Shown here: in pieces, positions 15,485 through 23,750 of the stretch
Layout of the letters: each line of letters starts with the position of its first letter
Numbering within the stretch: the stretch's first letter is position 1
Source of the DNA: Chloroflexota bacterium
GTDB lineage: Bacteria; Chloroflexota; Anaerolineae; 4572-78; J111
Direction: 5' to 3'
Length of the DNA: 49,081 nt
NCBI GenBank assembly: GCA_016860845.1
Contig: BOKF01000062.1
Location: forward strand, 1 to 49,081
Translations under genes and position numbers: made by a program
The notes under the pieces: model-generated
What the model was told of the DNA's origin: nothing
Seen by the model: only the letters and a program-made list of their open reading frames with translations
The model's database searches: none

Positions 15485-17236
15485 ATGACTCAAGATACTG
15501 CAAACTATCCAGGCGCTAGCGGCGCTCAGATCATCCTACAGGGCTTCGACTCATTTCACCAGCGGTTTAAAGCCATTACCCAGCGGGCCAAAACCCGCTT
15601 TGAACAGCGCGATTGGGGAGGGATGCAAAAAGATGCCGTAGAGCGATTGGAGCTGCGGGAAAAAATTGTCAACGGGGCCAGGGCTGAATTAAAAAGTTAC
15701 CTGGGCAACCGGGCCAGGTACAAGGCCGTGTGGGTCTGGATGAAAACCTATTACTCCGAGCTGACGGCCGGGCGCCCCGACCGCGAGCTGGCCGAAACCT
15801 TTTTTAACTCGGTGACCCGGCGAATTTTTGGTACAGTGGGTGTTGACCCGGATATTGAATATGTCTCATTCGACTTTGGTGCGCCCCTGGCCCGACCCAA
15901 AACACCCATTTTTAAGCTGTACTATCGCCGCAGTACGACCTCGGCGCTGGTCAAAGAGATTTTGCAGGATTATTCCTTCAAAGTTGGCTACGTTCAGCTT
16001 GACACTAACTGCGCTTTAGCCGGCGCTGAAATTGAGGCGCACTTGCGGACAGTGTTTGGGCATCGGCCCGTCATTGACGTGGCCGAAATGGTCACCACTA
16101 TTTTTTATCGGAACAAAGGCGCCTATCTGGTGGGCCGGCTGCGGGTGGGGTCGCAGATTGTTCCTCTCGCCTTCGCTCTGCTAAATTTAGAGCAAGGAGT
16201 CGTTATTGATGCCGTCTTGCTCACGGACGACGATCTGAGTGTCCTCTTCAGTTTTACCCGCTCCTATTTCCACGTTGACGTCGAAGAGCCGCGGGCGCTC
16301 ATTACCTTCTTGAAATCCATTATTCCTTTGAAACGTATCGCCGAGCTGTATATTTCCATTGGTTACTACAAGCACGGTAAAACCGAACTTTACCGTGATT
16401 TCATGCAGCACCTGGCCCAATCGGCTGACCGCTTTGAAATTGCCAAAGGCGAGCGGGGCATGGTCATGGTCGTCTTTACCCTGCCCTCTTATGATATCGT
16501 TTTTAAGGTCATCAAAGACCGCTTCAGCCAGCCCAAAAAGACCACCCGCCAGAAAGTGATGGACCGCTACCAACTGGTCTTCAGACATGACCGGGCCGGC
16601 CGGCTGGTAGATACCCAGGAATTTGAGCATCTCGCCTTTCAAAAGGATCGTTTTAGCCCCGAACTGCTGGCCGAACTGTTGCAGGTGGCAGCTCACAGCG
16701 TGATAGTGCAGGGCGATACCGTCATTATTAAGCATCTCTACACCGAGCGCCGCCTGACCCCCTTAAACCTTTACCTGAAGGACGCCGGCCCGGCGGCAGC
16801 ACGCGACGTGGTCATTGACTGCGGCAAATGCATCAAGGATTTGGCAGCAACCAATATTTTTCCGGGTGATTTTCTGCTGAAAAACTTTGGCGTTACCCGG
16901 CACGACCGCGTGGTTTTTTACGATTACGATGAACTCTGTTTTGTGACCGACTGCAACTTTAGAAAAATCCCCCCGGCCAGAGACTTCTACGAGGAATTTG
17001 AGGCTCAACCCTGGTTTTATGCCGACGAAGCCGATATTTTTCCTGAGGAGTTTAAAACCTTCCTGGGATTATCGGGCCGTTTGCTGGAGATTTTTACTGC
17101 TCACCATCAGGATTTGTTTGAGGTCGAATTCTGGCAGGAGATGCAGGCCCGGCATCGCGCCGGAGAAGCGATGGACATCTTCCCCTACAAGTTGAGTAAG
17201 CGTTTATTACACCACGAGCCGATGTTTACGGAGTGA
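15485..17236 (+). CDS. aceK: isocitrate dehydrogenase kinase/phosphatase
   Basis: AceK phosphorylates and dephosphorylates isocitrate dehydrogenase to divide carbon between the TCA cycle and the glyoxylate bypass. All 583 residues match family length. The ATP-binding segment GERGMVMVVFTLPSYDIVFKVIKDRF (322-347, key Lys341), catalytic-loop NIFPGDFLLKNFG with Asp462, and YDYDE (Asp480, Asp482) are intact. The regulatory N-terminal half is also complete. No glyoxylate genes (isocitrate lyase, malate synthase) are adjacent; it sits between accessory genes and ftcD. The family is best known from Proteobacteria, so its presence here suggests transfer or a wider distribution. The ATG at 15485 lacks a strong ribosome site. 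Confidence 0.93.
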   Translation: MTQDTANYPGASGAQIILQGFDSFHQRFKAITQRAKTRFEQRDWGGMQKDAVERLELREKIVNGARAELKSYLGNRARYKAVWVWMKTYYSELTAGRPDRELAETFFNSVTRRIFGTVGVDPDIEYVSFDFGAPLARPKTPIFKLYYRRSTTSALVKEILQDYSFKVGYVQLDTNCALAGAEIEAHLRTVFGHRPVIDVAEMVTTIFYRNKGAYLVGRLRVGSQIVPLAFALLNLEQGVVIDAVLLTDDDLSVLFSFTRSYFHVDVEEPRALITFLKSIIPLKRIAELYISIGYYKHGKTELYRDFMQHLAQSADRFEIAKGERGMVMVVFTLPSYDIVFKVIKDRFSQPKKTTRQKVMDRYQLVFRHDRAGRLVDTQEFEHLAFQKDRFSPELLAELLQVAAHSVIVQGDTVIIKHLYTERRLTPLNLYLKDAGPAAARDVVIDCGKCIKDLAATNIFPGDFLLKNFGVTRHDRVVFYDYDELCFVTDCNFRKIPPARDFYEEFEAQPWFYADEADIFPEEFKTFLGLSGRLLEIFTAHHQDLFEVEFWQEMQARHRAGEAMDIFPYKLSKRLLHHEPMFTE

Positions 17237-17260
17237 AAAAGTGCACTTTTTCACTCCGTA
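17227..17260. repeat. 34-bp perfect palindrome
   Basis: TACGGAGTGAAAAAGTG (17227-17243) is exactly complemented by 17244-17260, with no loop. The core is AAAGTGCACTTT. It overlaps the aceK stop codon. A palindrome with the same core lies at 33021-33044. No T tract follows, so it is not a typical terminator. Confidence 0.9.
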
Positions 17261-17290
17261 TGACCCCATCAAAGTGAGAGGTATCAGTTA

Positions 17291-18184
17291 ATGAAAATTT
17301 TACTGTCCGTCCCTAATATCAGTGAAGGGCGCAATCTCGACGTGGTCGAGCAGGTTGCCGAGGCTGTCCGCCGCACGCCGGGAGTTAAGCTGGTTGACTA
17401 CTCCTCCGACGCCGACCACAACCGGTCCGTGCTGACCTACCTGGGCGAGCCGGAGGCGGTGCTGGCCGCGTCGAAGGCGATGGCGAGCAAAACGTTTGAG
17501 TTGATTGATATGAGCCAGCACCAGGGGTCCCATCCGCGTCTGGGTGCGGTAGACGTGGCCCCGTTCATCCCTGTGCGCAATATGGACACCGCCGAAGCGG
17601 TCGAAATCTCGCGCCGTTTTGGCCGCTTTGTCGGCGAAATGGGCGTGCCCGTCTACTACTATCGTGAGTCGGCCACCCGTCCGGAGCGGTACGATTTGCC
17701 GGCTATTCGCAAAGGCCAGTATGAAGCCCTGCCCGAAAAGCTGAAAGACCTGGCCGCGTGGCAGCCCGACGAAGGGCCGGCAGTCTTTAACGCCAAAGCC
17801 GGGGCGATGGTCACCGGCTGCCGCTTCCCCTTGATTGCCTTCAATGTCAACCTGCGCACCACCGACCTGGCCGTTGCCAGGCGCATTGCCGAGGGCGTCC
17901 GCTTCAAAAATGGCGGCTATCGCCACGTACAGGCCATGGGCGTGGACCTGAAAGAGCAGGGGTTAGTTCAGGTTTCGATGAATTTGACCAACTACCTCGA
18001 AACGCCGCTGCCGCGGGTGCTGGAGACCGTCCGTTTTGAAGCCGCTCGTTATGGCGTCGCTGTCGCCGGGACGGAGATTATTGGTTCTATCCCCCTGGGC
18101 GCGGTCGAGGAAATCATCAAGTATTATGTCCAGGCCCACGATTTTAAGCTGAACCAGATTTTGGAGACGGCGTTATTGGAATGA
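17291..18184 (+). CDS. ftcD: glutamate formimidoyltransferase
   Basis: The enzyme moves the formimino group of N-formimino-L-glutamate to tetrahydrofolate, releasing glutamate. This is the last step of this histidine route and links it to one-carbon metabolism. The 297 residues contain only the formiminotransferase domain, without a cyclodeaminase domain: PNISEGRNLDVVEQV, YSSDADHNRSVLTYLG, HQGSHPRLGAVDVAPFIPV and the C-terminal GSIPLGAVEEIIKYY. The ribosome site is GAGAGGT before ATG 17291. The ring-opening activity for formimino-THF must come from elsewhere. Its stop codon sits directly against a repeat. Confidence 0.94.
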   Translation: MKILLSVPNISEGRNLDVVEQVAEAVRRTPGVKLVDYSSDADHNRSVLTYLGEPEAVLAASKAMASKTFELIDMSQHQGSHPRLGAVDVAPFIPVRNMDTAEAVEISRRFGRFVGEMGVPVYYYRESATRPERYDLPAIRKGQYEALPEKLKDLAAWQPDEGPAVFNAKAGAMVTGCRFPLIAFNVNLRTTDLAVARRIAEGVRFKNGGYRHVQAMGVDLKEQGLVQVSMNLTNYLETPLPRVLETVRFEAARYGVAVAGTEIIGSIPLGAVEEIIKYYVQAHDFKLNQILETALLE

Positions 18185-18222
18185 TACGTGATGCGTGATG
18201 CGTAAAGAATCTCACGCATCAC
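18184..18222. repeat. short-word inverted repeat (TGCGTGA/TCACGCA class)
   Basis: ACGTGATGCGTGATGCG is followed by TAAAGAATC and then TCACGCATCACA. It occupies the whole ftcD-hutI junction and touches the ftcD stop codon. Confidence 0.85.
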
Positions 18223-18246
18223 AAGTTGATGGATAGGCAGGCTGAT

Positions 18247-19554
18247 ATGAAGGTTGATTTGCTCATCTGTAATGCCGCCCAGCTCGTTACCTGCGCCAGC
18301 CCGGATGGCCCCAAACGAGGCGAGGCGATGGCCGATGCCGGCTTGATGGCCGACGGCGCTCTGGCGATAGCCGACGGCCAAATTGTCGCCGTTGGCCCCA
18401 CCGCCGACCTGCGCGCCGATTTCAGCGCCGATGAAACGATTGACGCCAGCGGCAAAGTTGTTTGCCCCGGCTTTGTGGACCCCCATACCCACGTCGTCTA
18501 TGCCGGCGACCGGGCCAACGAGTTTGAACTGCGTATCCGAGGCGCAAGCTATATGGAGATTATGGAGGCGGGCGGCGGTATTGTCAGCACCATGCGGGCT
18601 GTCCGGGCTGCTACGGTCGAGCAACTGGTAACCGAATCGCATCCCCGGCTCGATGCGATGCTGGCCCTGGGCACCACGACCGTTGAAATCAAAACCGGCT
18701 ACGGCCTGGATACTATCAGTGAATTGAAGATGCTCCAAGCCATCACCCTCCTCGCCTCCTCGCACCCCCTTGACCTCATTCCGACTTTCCTCGGCGCGCA
18801 TGCCGTCCCCCCAGAGTACAAAGACCACACCGACGAGTACGTGGACTTGGTTGTCGAAGAGATGCTACCCGCCGCCGTGGCCTGGTATCACGCAACACAC
18901 CCCCAGAGGCACGCAAATGACACCGAACACTTATCACGCCTCACGCATCACGCATCACTCTTCTGTGATGTTTTCTGCGAAGCCAACGTCTTTGACCGGG
19001 AGCAGTCACGGCGGGTTTTGGAGGCAGGTTTGGCGCTCGGCTTGCCGGCCAAAATCCACGCCGACGAGTTTGTCAACTTGGGTGGCGTCAGCCTGGCCGT
19101 GGAATTAGGCGCGACCTCCGTAGACCATCTCGACGTGACGCCGCCGGCTGAAGTTGAGCTGCTGGCTCAATCGAATACAGTGGGCGTTGTCTTGCCGGCG
19201 GTTAATTTTAACCTGGGCAGCAGCCATTTTGCCAATGCCCGGAGCATGATGGATGCGGGCGTTGCCCTGGCCCTGGCGACCGACATCAACCCCGGCTCGG
19301 CCCCCTGCCCCTCGATGCCGTTGGTTATGGCCATCGCCTGCCGTTACCAGCGTCTCCTGCCCGCCGAGGCGCTCAACGCCGGCACGATCAATGCCGCTTA
19401 TGCGCTTGGTTTGGGGCATAAAGTTGGTTCTTTGGAGGCCGGCAAGCAGGCGGATGTGTTGATCGTCAACGCCCCGGATTACCGGCACTTGGTCTATCAG
19501 TTCGGGGGCAATTTGGTGGAGCGAGTCGTTAAAAGGGGACAGGTAGTTTTGTAG
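18247..19554 (+). CDS. hutI: imidazolonepropionase, with a repeat-encoded insertion
   Basis: The metal-dependent amidohydrolase opens 4-imidazolone-5-propionate to formiminoglutamate. The start is placed at 18247 (MKVDLLICNAAQL); a start at 18226 has no ribosome site. The 435 residues carry PHTHVVYAGDR (metal-binding HxH), the substrate region GGGIVSTMRAVRAA, LGAHAVPPEYK, HADEF and ATDINPGSAPCPSMP. Between VVEEMLPAAVAW and FCDVFCEANVF, where the family normally has only a few residues, some 20 extra residues (containing LSRLTHHAS) are encoded by 18886-18959, a copy of the TCACGCA repeat. The frame is kept, and the insertion lies in a surface loop between conserved blocks. Confidence 0.93.
   Translation: MKVDLLICNAAQLVTCASPDGPKRGEAMADAGLMADGALAIADGQIVAVGPTADLRADFSADETIDASGKVVCPGFVDPHTHVVYAGDRANEFELRIRGASYMEIMEAGGGIVSTMRAVRAATVEQLVTESHPRLDAMLALGTTTVEIKTGYGLDTISELKMLQAITLLASSHPLDLIPTFLGAHAVPPEYKDHTDEYVDLVVEEMLPAAVAWYHATHPQRHANDTEHLSRLTHHASLFCDVFCEANVFDREQSRRVLEAGLALGLPAKIHADEFVNLGGVSLAVELGATSVDHLDVTPPAEVELLAQSNTVGVVLPAVNFNLGSSHFANARSMMDAGVALALATDINPGSAPCPSMPLVMAIACRYQRLLPAEALNAGTINAAYALGLGHKVGSLEAGKQADVLIVNAPDYRHLVYQFGGNLVERVVKRGQVVL
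18886..18959 (+). repeat. TCACGCA-class repeat inside hutI
   Basis: Degenerate words (TATCACGCAACACACC, GGCACGCAAATGAC) lead into a regular array, TATCACGCCTCACGCATCACGCATCAC, at 18932-18959. The orientation is the one without stop codons on the coding strand, and the frame is open. Confidence 0.85.
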
Positions 19555-19557
19555 TTG

Positions 19558-19566
19558 TGGTATAAT
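19558..19566 (+). promoter_or_regulatory. extended -10 promoter upstream of the small gene and hutH
   Basis: TGG followed by a perfect TATAAT (19561-19566) lies just after the hutI stop, 36 bases before the ATG at 19602. A clear -35 box is not visible, as is usual for extended -10 promoters. Confidence 0.5.
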
Positions 19567-19601
19567 TATGGCGAATAATTTGGGTCAATTCAGGAGGAAA
19601 A

Positions 19602-19880
19602 ATGGCGACATTTCAGTTTGATCATGAAACTATGCCCACACCTGAGGAATTTACGCAATTACTCCGGGTTAACGATGAACAGTATGATCCCGTTGAGGAG
19701 TTATTGAGCTTGGAGCGTGAATTAGCCGATTTTGAACAAAAACATAATTTATCTTCACCCGAATTTTATCGTCAGTACCAAGATGGTCAAATCGGTGATG
19801 CTGTTGAGTTTGTTAGCTGGGCCGGACGATATAAGCTTTATCGGGAGCACAGAGTTGACCTCCATCATCCTCGACGGTAA
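19602..19880 (+). CDS. small antitoxin-like protein
   Basis: 92 residues with a strong AGGAGG ribosome site before ATG 19602. Acidic and helical: MPTPEEFTQLL, then LLSLERELADFEQKHNLSSPEFYRQYQDG, then GDAVEFVSWAGRYKLYREH. This pattern (family of short proteins with E-x-K-x-x-x-SSxEF and a GD..EF.xWAxxY end) is often found as the first gene of two-gene toxin-antitoxin-like modules; that link is from memory. No toxin follows; instead its last 26 bases overlap hutH. The gene is AT-richer than its neighbours. It may be an orphan or may translate-couple hutH. Confidence 0.55.
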   Translation: MATFQFDHETMPTPEEFTQLLRVNDEQYDPVEELLSLERELADFEQKHNLSSPEFYRQYQDGQIGDAVEFVSWAGRYKLYREHRVDLHHPRR

Positions 19881-21429
19881 AACTCTGACCATTGACCAGG
19901 TTATCGCTGTCGCTTACGGCCGGCCCGGCACGCCCAGGGTGGAACTAAGTGATGAGGCCAAGGCCAAAGTGACTCGCGCCGCCCAGGCGGTGGAGCAGTT
20001 GCTGGCCCGGGGTGAGGTGGCCTACGGCATCACCACCGGCTTCGGCGCGTTCAAAGATCGAATCATACCCCCGGAACAGGTTACGGAGCTGCAGCGCAAC
20101 ATCATTATCAGTCACTCGGTTGGCGTTGGCCAGCCTTTCGACATCCCCACCACGCGGGCGATTATGCTCATCCGGGCCAATACCCTGGCTCGCGGCCACT
20201 CCGGCATCCGTCTGGCGACGCTGCAGCGGCTGCTGGACATGCTGAATGCGGGCGTTCACCCGGTTATCCCGGAAAAAGGATCGCTCGGCGCCAGCGGCGA
20301 CCTGGCGCCCCTGGCCCATATGAGCCTGGTGCTGATCGGCGAGGGCGAGGCTGAATACCAGGGGCAGCGGCTGCCCGGCGCGGAGGCGATGCAGCGGGCC
20401 AATTTGCAGCCGGTAACTTTGGCAGCCAAAGAGGGACTGGCCCTGACCAACGGTACGGCGGTCATGTGTGCTCTGGGGGCGCTGGAATCCTATCGCGCCC
20501 GGCTGTTCAGCCGGATAGCCGACATTGCCGGCTGCCTCAGTCTTGAAGCCCTGCACGGCACACCGCTGGCTTTTGACGACCGGATTCATCAACTGCGGCC
20601 TTATCCCCGGCAGTTGAACTGCGCCAATTACTTGCGCGCCCTCCTGGTGGAGAGCGATTTTACGCGCCATCACGATCCTACGAATGTTCAGGATGCTTAT
20701 ACCCTCCGCTGCATCCCCCAGGTTCACGGCGCAGTCCGCGATGCGATTGCCTATGCCCGGTGGGTCATTGAAATCGAGTTGAACTCTGTGACCGATAACC
20801 CGCTTATTTTTATTGACGACACAACTGAAGAAATCACTGTGCTTTCCGGCGGTAATTTTCACGGGGAGCCGCTCGCTATTGCCATGGATTATCTGGGCAT
20901 GGCCATGACCGAACTGGGTAATATCTCCGAGCGGCGGATTATGCGCCTGACCGACGAGGCCAGCAATGCTCAAACTCTCCCCGCCTTCTTGACCAAGCAG
21001 GGCGGGCTAAACTCCGGCTTTATGATTACCCAATACACCGCCGCCGCCCTGGCCACCGAAAATAAAGTCCTGGCTCATCCGGCCAGTGTGGATACCATCC
21101 CGACTTCGGCCAATGTCGAAGATCATGTCAGCATGGGCTGCACCGCCGCCCTGCAAACCCGCCAAATCAACAGCAATGTCGAGCTTATCCTGGCCATAGA
21201 ACTCATGGCTGCCGCCCAGGGCATTGATTTTCGCCGGGAAAAATTGGGCCAGACTGCTCGCCTGGGCCAGGGCACGCAGCCGGCTTATCAATTGATCCGC
21301 AAGCAGGTGCCCTTTCTGGAGAAAGATGCGGTGATGTATCCCTACATTGAAGCCGTGCGCCAACTGGTAGCAACCGGCCAGATAGTTGTGACGGTCAATA
21401 AGCATGTCCAGGATATTTGGGAAGTGTAA
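19855..21429 (+). CDS. hutH: histidine ammonia-lyase
   Basis: The enzyme removes ammonia from L-histidine to form trans-urocanate, the first step of the pathway. No ATG lies at the expected place; TTG 19855, with GGAG seven bases upstream, gives TSIILDGKTLTIDQV, which is the normal family N-terminus. An earlier in-frame start would add unrelated residues read out of the small upstream gene. The 525 residues include Ala146-Ser147-Gly148 (GSLGASGDLAPLAHM), which cyclise to the MIO prosthetic group, Tyr57 in YGITTGFG, and QDAYTLRCIPQVHGA. The last 26 bases of the small upstream gene overlap its start. Confidence 0.95.
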   Translation: MTSIILDGKTLTIDQVIAVAYGRPGTPRVELSDEAKAKVTRAAQAVEQLLARGEVAYGITTGFGAFKDRIIPPEQVTELQRNIIISHSVGVGQPFDIPTTRAIMLIRANTLARGHSGIRLATLQRLLDMLNAGVHPVIPEKGSLGASGDLAPLAHMSLVLIGEGEAEYQGQRLPGAEAMQRANLQPVTLAAKEGLALTNGTAVMCALGALESYRARLFSRIADIAGCLSLEALHGTPLAFDDRIHQLRPYPRQLNCANYLRALLVESDFTRHHDPTNVQDAYTLRCIPQVHGAVRDAIAYARWVIEIELNSVTDNPLIFIDDTTEEITVLSGGNFHGEPLAIAMDYLGMAMTELGNISERRIMRLTDEASNAQTLPAFLTKQGGLNSGFMITQYTAAALATENKVLAHPASVDTIPTSANVEDHVSMGCTAALQTRQINSNVELILAIELMAAAQGIDFRREKLGQTARLGQGTQPAYQLIRKQVPFLEKDAVMYPYIEAVRQLVATGQIVVTVNKHVQDIWEV

Positions 21430-21740
21430 CATAATCCTGATTTTTTTGAAGTACTTGCACAAAAATAAAAGTATGGTATGATTATGCCCATCGTTCATAT
21501 CCCATCCATTCATTTCGTCGTCGCCGACAAACAACACTCACCGCCGCTCACGACCTGTGCCGATAACCTCCTGGGGTAAAGCGATTTGGTTTTCGGTGTA
21601 AGGTTGCTGGATTCCTCTCTAATTTGCTCCAACTCCATCCTTGTAAAATTCTGAGATGCTGGCTAGGCCCTTTTCGCCACTATCTCAGTGAATTTTAATT
21701 GAATCAATATTTTATTTGGTTACTCAAAAGGAGGAAAAGC
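21430..21740. other. 311-bp intergenic region between hutH and the oligopeptide-binding protein
   Basis: No coding potential is visible. It holds one candidate promoter (21455-21482) and a long C- and T-rich leader. A strong AAAGGAGG ribosome site stands at the end. No clear hairpin terminator for hutH was found. Confidence 0.6.
21455..21482 (+). promoter_or_regulatory. candidate promoter of the oligopeptide transporter
   Basis: TTGCAC at 21455-21460, a 16-base spacer and TATGAT at 21477-21482 preceded by TG (extended -10). The leader to ATG 21741 would be about 250 bases. Confidence 0.45.
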
Positions 21741-23480
21741 ATGGATAAACCCAGGATTTCCAAAAAACAGATGGAGCGAGTCCATCCCTACATTCCCGAA
21801 GCCTATGATTTGCTCACCAAAGGGCGCATCTCGCGCCGCGAATTTTTGCGGATGGCGACCTTGCTGGGAATGTCAGTCGGTGCGGCAACCATTGCCGCCC
21901 AATGCGGCGCACCGGCTCCGGCTCAGCCCGCTCCTGAGCAGGCTCCGGCCAGCAGTGGGGGCGGGGAAGCCCCGGCTGCTACCCAAGAAGCGACCGCCGC
22001 TCCGGCTGCTTCAGGCACCCCCAAACGAGGCGGTGTTCTCCGCAAATCTATGCAGTTGCAGTTGCTCGACCACCCGGCTCGTCTCTCCTGGGTGGAAGGG
22101 GCTAATGTCGTCCGCCAGTTTGGCGAATATTTGACCGAAACCGGCTCGGATAACATCACCCGACCCTTCCTGTTGGAAAAATGGGAAGCCAGCGCGGATG
22201 TCAAAACCTGGGACCTGTTTTTGAAAAAGGGGATCAAGTTCAACAACGGCGACGAGCTGACCGCCGACGATGTGATGTTTACCTTCGGCGAGTGGTTAAA
22301 CCCCGATGTTGGCTCTTCCATCCTGGGCTTGATGTCTTATCTGAGAGGGATGCAGGATGTCGAAAAGGTGAACGATTACCAGGTCCGTCTCCACCTGCAA
22401 ACGCCCAATATCGGCGTGCCGGAGCACCTTTTCCACTATCCGGCCATTGTCCTGCACCGCAAGTTTGAAGGTGACATCATCAAACAGCCGGTTGGAACGG
22501 GGGCTTTCACCCTGGAAGAATATGCCGAAGGCGAGCGGGCGGCTTTCAAACGCCGCACCGATTACTGGCAAATGGGCGCGGATAACCAACCCCTGCCTTA
22601 CCTGGACGAGATTATCTACGTCTCTACCGATAAGGATGCCGGCGTAGCGGCCTTGCAGTCTAACCAGGTGGACTCCCTGTACGATCCCCGGCCCGAAGAC
22701 TGGCAGGCCCTGAAGGATATCCCCGAATTGGCGGTCAACTCGGCCAGTACGGCGCAGTGTCTGGTGCTGCGCATGCGGGTAGACGTGGACCCATGGACCG
22801 ACAATCGGGTGCGGACCGCCCTCAAGCTGAGCCAGGATCGGGCAAAGATCATGCAACTGGCCTACTTCGGCGAAGGCGATCTATCCATTGATGCGCACGT
22901 GGCCCCGGTTCACCCCGCCTTTTGCGAAAAGCCCATCCCGCCTTACAGCCCCGATGAAGCCAAGGCCATGCTGGAAGAGTACGCCAAGGAAAAGGGCCTG
23001 ACCCTGCCGCTGAAGGTGACTCTGGCCACCAAAAATGACCAAAAAGAGCCGGAAATTGCGCAGGTGTTAAAGGAACTGGCCGCCCCGGTCGGGTTCGACA
23101 TCCAACTGGATATTACCGATCCCGACGGGTATTGGGACCGCTGGACCGAGGTTGACCTGGGGATTACCTCCTGGACTCACCGCCCGTTGGATACCATGGT
23201 GCTGCCGCTGGCTTACATCAAGGAAGGTATCGGCGCCTGGAACGAAACGCGCTGGTCTGACGACGAATTCGAGAAGCTGCTCCGCCAGGCCGAAGCTACG
23301 CTGGATGTTGAGGCGCGGCGCGACATTATGTGCCAGATCGAGGATATTATGCAGGAGCGCGGCCCGATTGGTAACAGTTTTTGGAAGAAGGTCTGGAATA
23401 TCACCCGCAAAGAGTTTAAGAACATCAAGGCTCACCCCACTGCCTACGACCTGCTCAACGACGTCTGGAAGGACGCTTAA
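21741..23480 (+). CDS. oligopeptide-type ABC transporter substrate-binding lipoprotein (Tat)
   Basis: 579 residues from ATG 21741 after AAAGGAGG. The signal is twin-arginine plus lipobox: SRREFLRMATLLGMS, then TIAAQC with the acylated Cys near residue 55, followed by an Ala/Pro linker. The mature protein is a family 5 solute-binding protein: RPFLLEKWEASADVKTWDLFLKKGIKFNNGDELTADDVMFTF is the usual block, followed by QPVGTGAFTLEEYAEGERAAF. It should bind a peptide or similar ligand outside the membrane and deliver it to the permeases at 23751 and 25153. A strong terminator-like hairpin separates it from them, which would raise its level relative to the rest. Confidence 0.9.
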   Translation: MDKPRISKKQMERVHPYIPEAYDLLTKGRISRREFLRMATLLGMSVGAATIAAQCGAPAPAQPAPEQAPASSGGGEAPAATQEATAAPAASGTPKRGGVLRKSMQLQLLDHPARLSWVEGANVVRQFGEYLTETGSDNITRPFLLEKWEASADVKTWDLFLKKGIKFNNGDELTADDVMFTFGEWLNPDVGSSILGLMSYLRGMQDVEKVNDYQVRLHLQTPNIGVPEHLFHYPAIVLHRKFEGDIIKQPVGTGAFTLEEYAEGERAAFKRRTDYWQMGADNQPLPYLDEIIYVSTDKDAGVAALQSNQVDSLYDPRPEDWQALKDIPELAVNSASTAQCLVLRMRVDVDPWTDNRVRTALKLSQDRAKIMQLAYFGEGDLSIDAHVAPVHPAFCEKPIPPYSPDEAKAMLEEYAKEKGLTLPLKVTLATKNDQKEPEIAQVLKELAAPVGFDIQLDITDPDGYWDRWTEVDLGITSWTHRPLDTMVLPLAYIKEGIGAWNETRWSDDEFEKLLRQAEATLDVEARRDIMCQIEDIMQERGPIGNSFWKKVWNITRKEFKNIKAHPTAYDLLNDVWKDA

Positions 23481-23490
23481 AGTTTGAAAT

Positions 23491-23536
23491 AAAGTGTCGG
23501 CCTGCCGGACTCGGGTGGGCCGACACTTTTATTATT
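23491..23536 (+). terminator. Rho-independent terminator/attenuator
   Basis: AAAGTGTCGGCC (23491-23502) pairs perfectly with GGCCGACACTTT (23518-23529) around a 15-base loop, followed by TATTATT. It lies 10 bases after the binding-protein stop. Confidence 0.88.
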
Positions 23537-23645
23537 CGGGACCGTCCACCTCCTGGAGCGTGGATATTTGTGCCAGCAGGCCTGGCTGGCAGGTCAATTT
23601 GTTCCCCAGTTCACCTGTTGGTAGGGTGCGTCCCAATTTTTAAGC

Positions 23646-23673
23646 GTAGGGGCGCAAGGCCTTGCGCCCCTAC
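23646..23673. repeat. 28-bp perfect palindrome
   Basis: GTAGGGGCGCAAGG (23646-23659) is exactly complemented by 23660-23673. It lies between the binding-protein terminator and the permease gene and may be a second hairpin or a dispersed palindromic repeat. Confidence 0.85.
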
Positions 23674-23750
23674 CGGAACATATCTAAAATCTCGGACAAA
23701 CCCTGTTGGCACCATCTGAATGAGAAGGCTAACCCTCACGGAGGAAGCGT

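Noticed and set aside
17227..17260. Terminator of aceK
   Set aside because: Perfect palindrome without a loop and without a following T tract; kept as a palindromic repeat.
19945..20973. Long minus-strand open frame opposite hutH
   Set aside because: Same reason; antisense of a conserved GC-rich gene.
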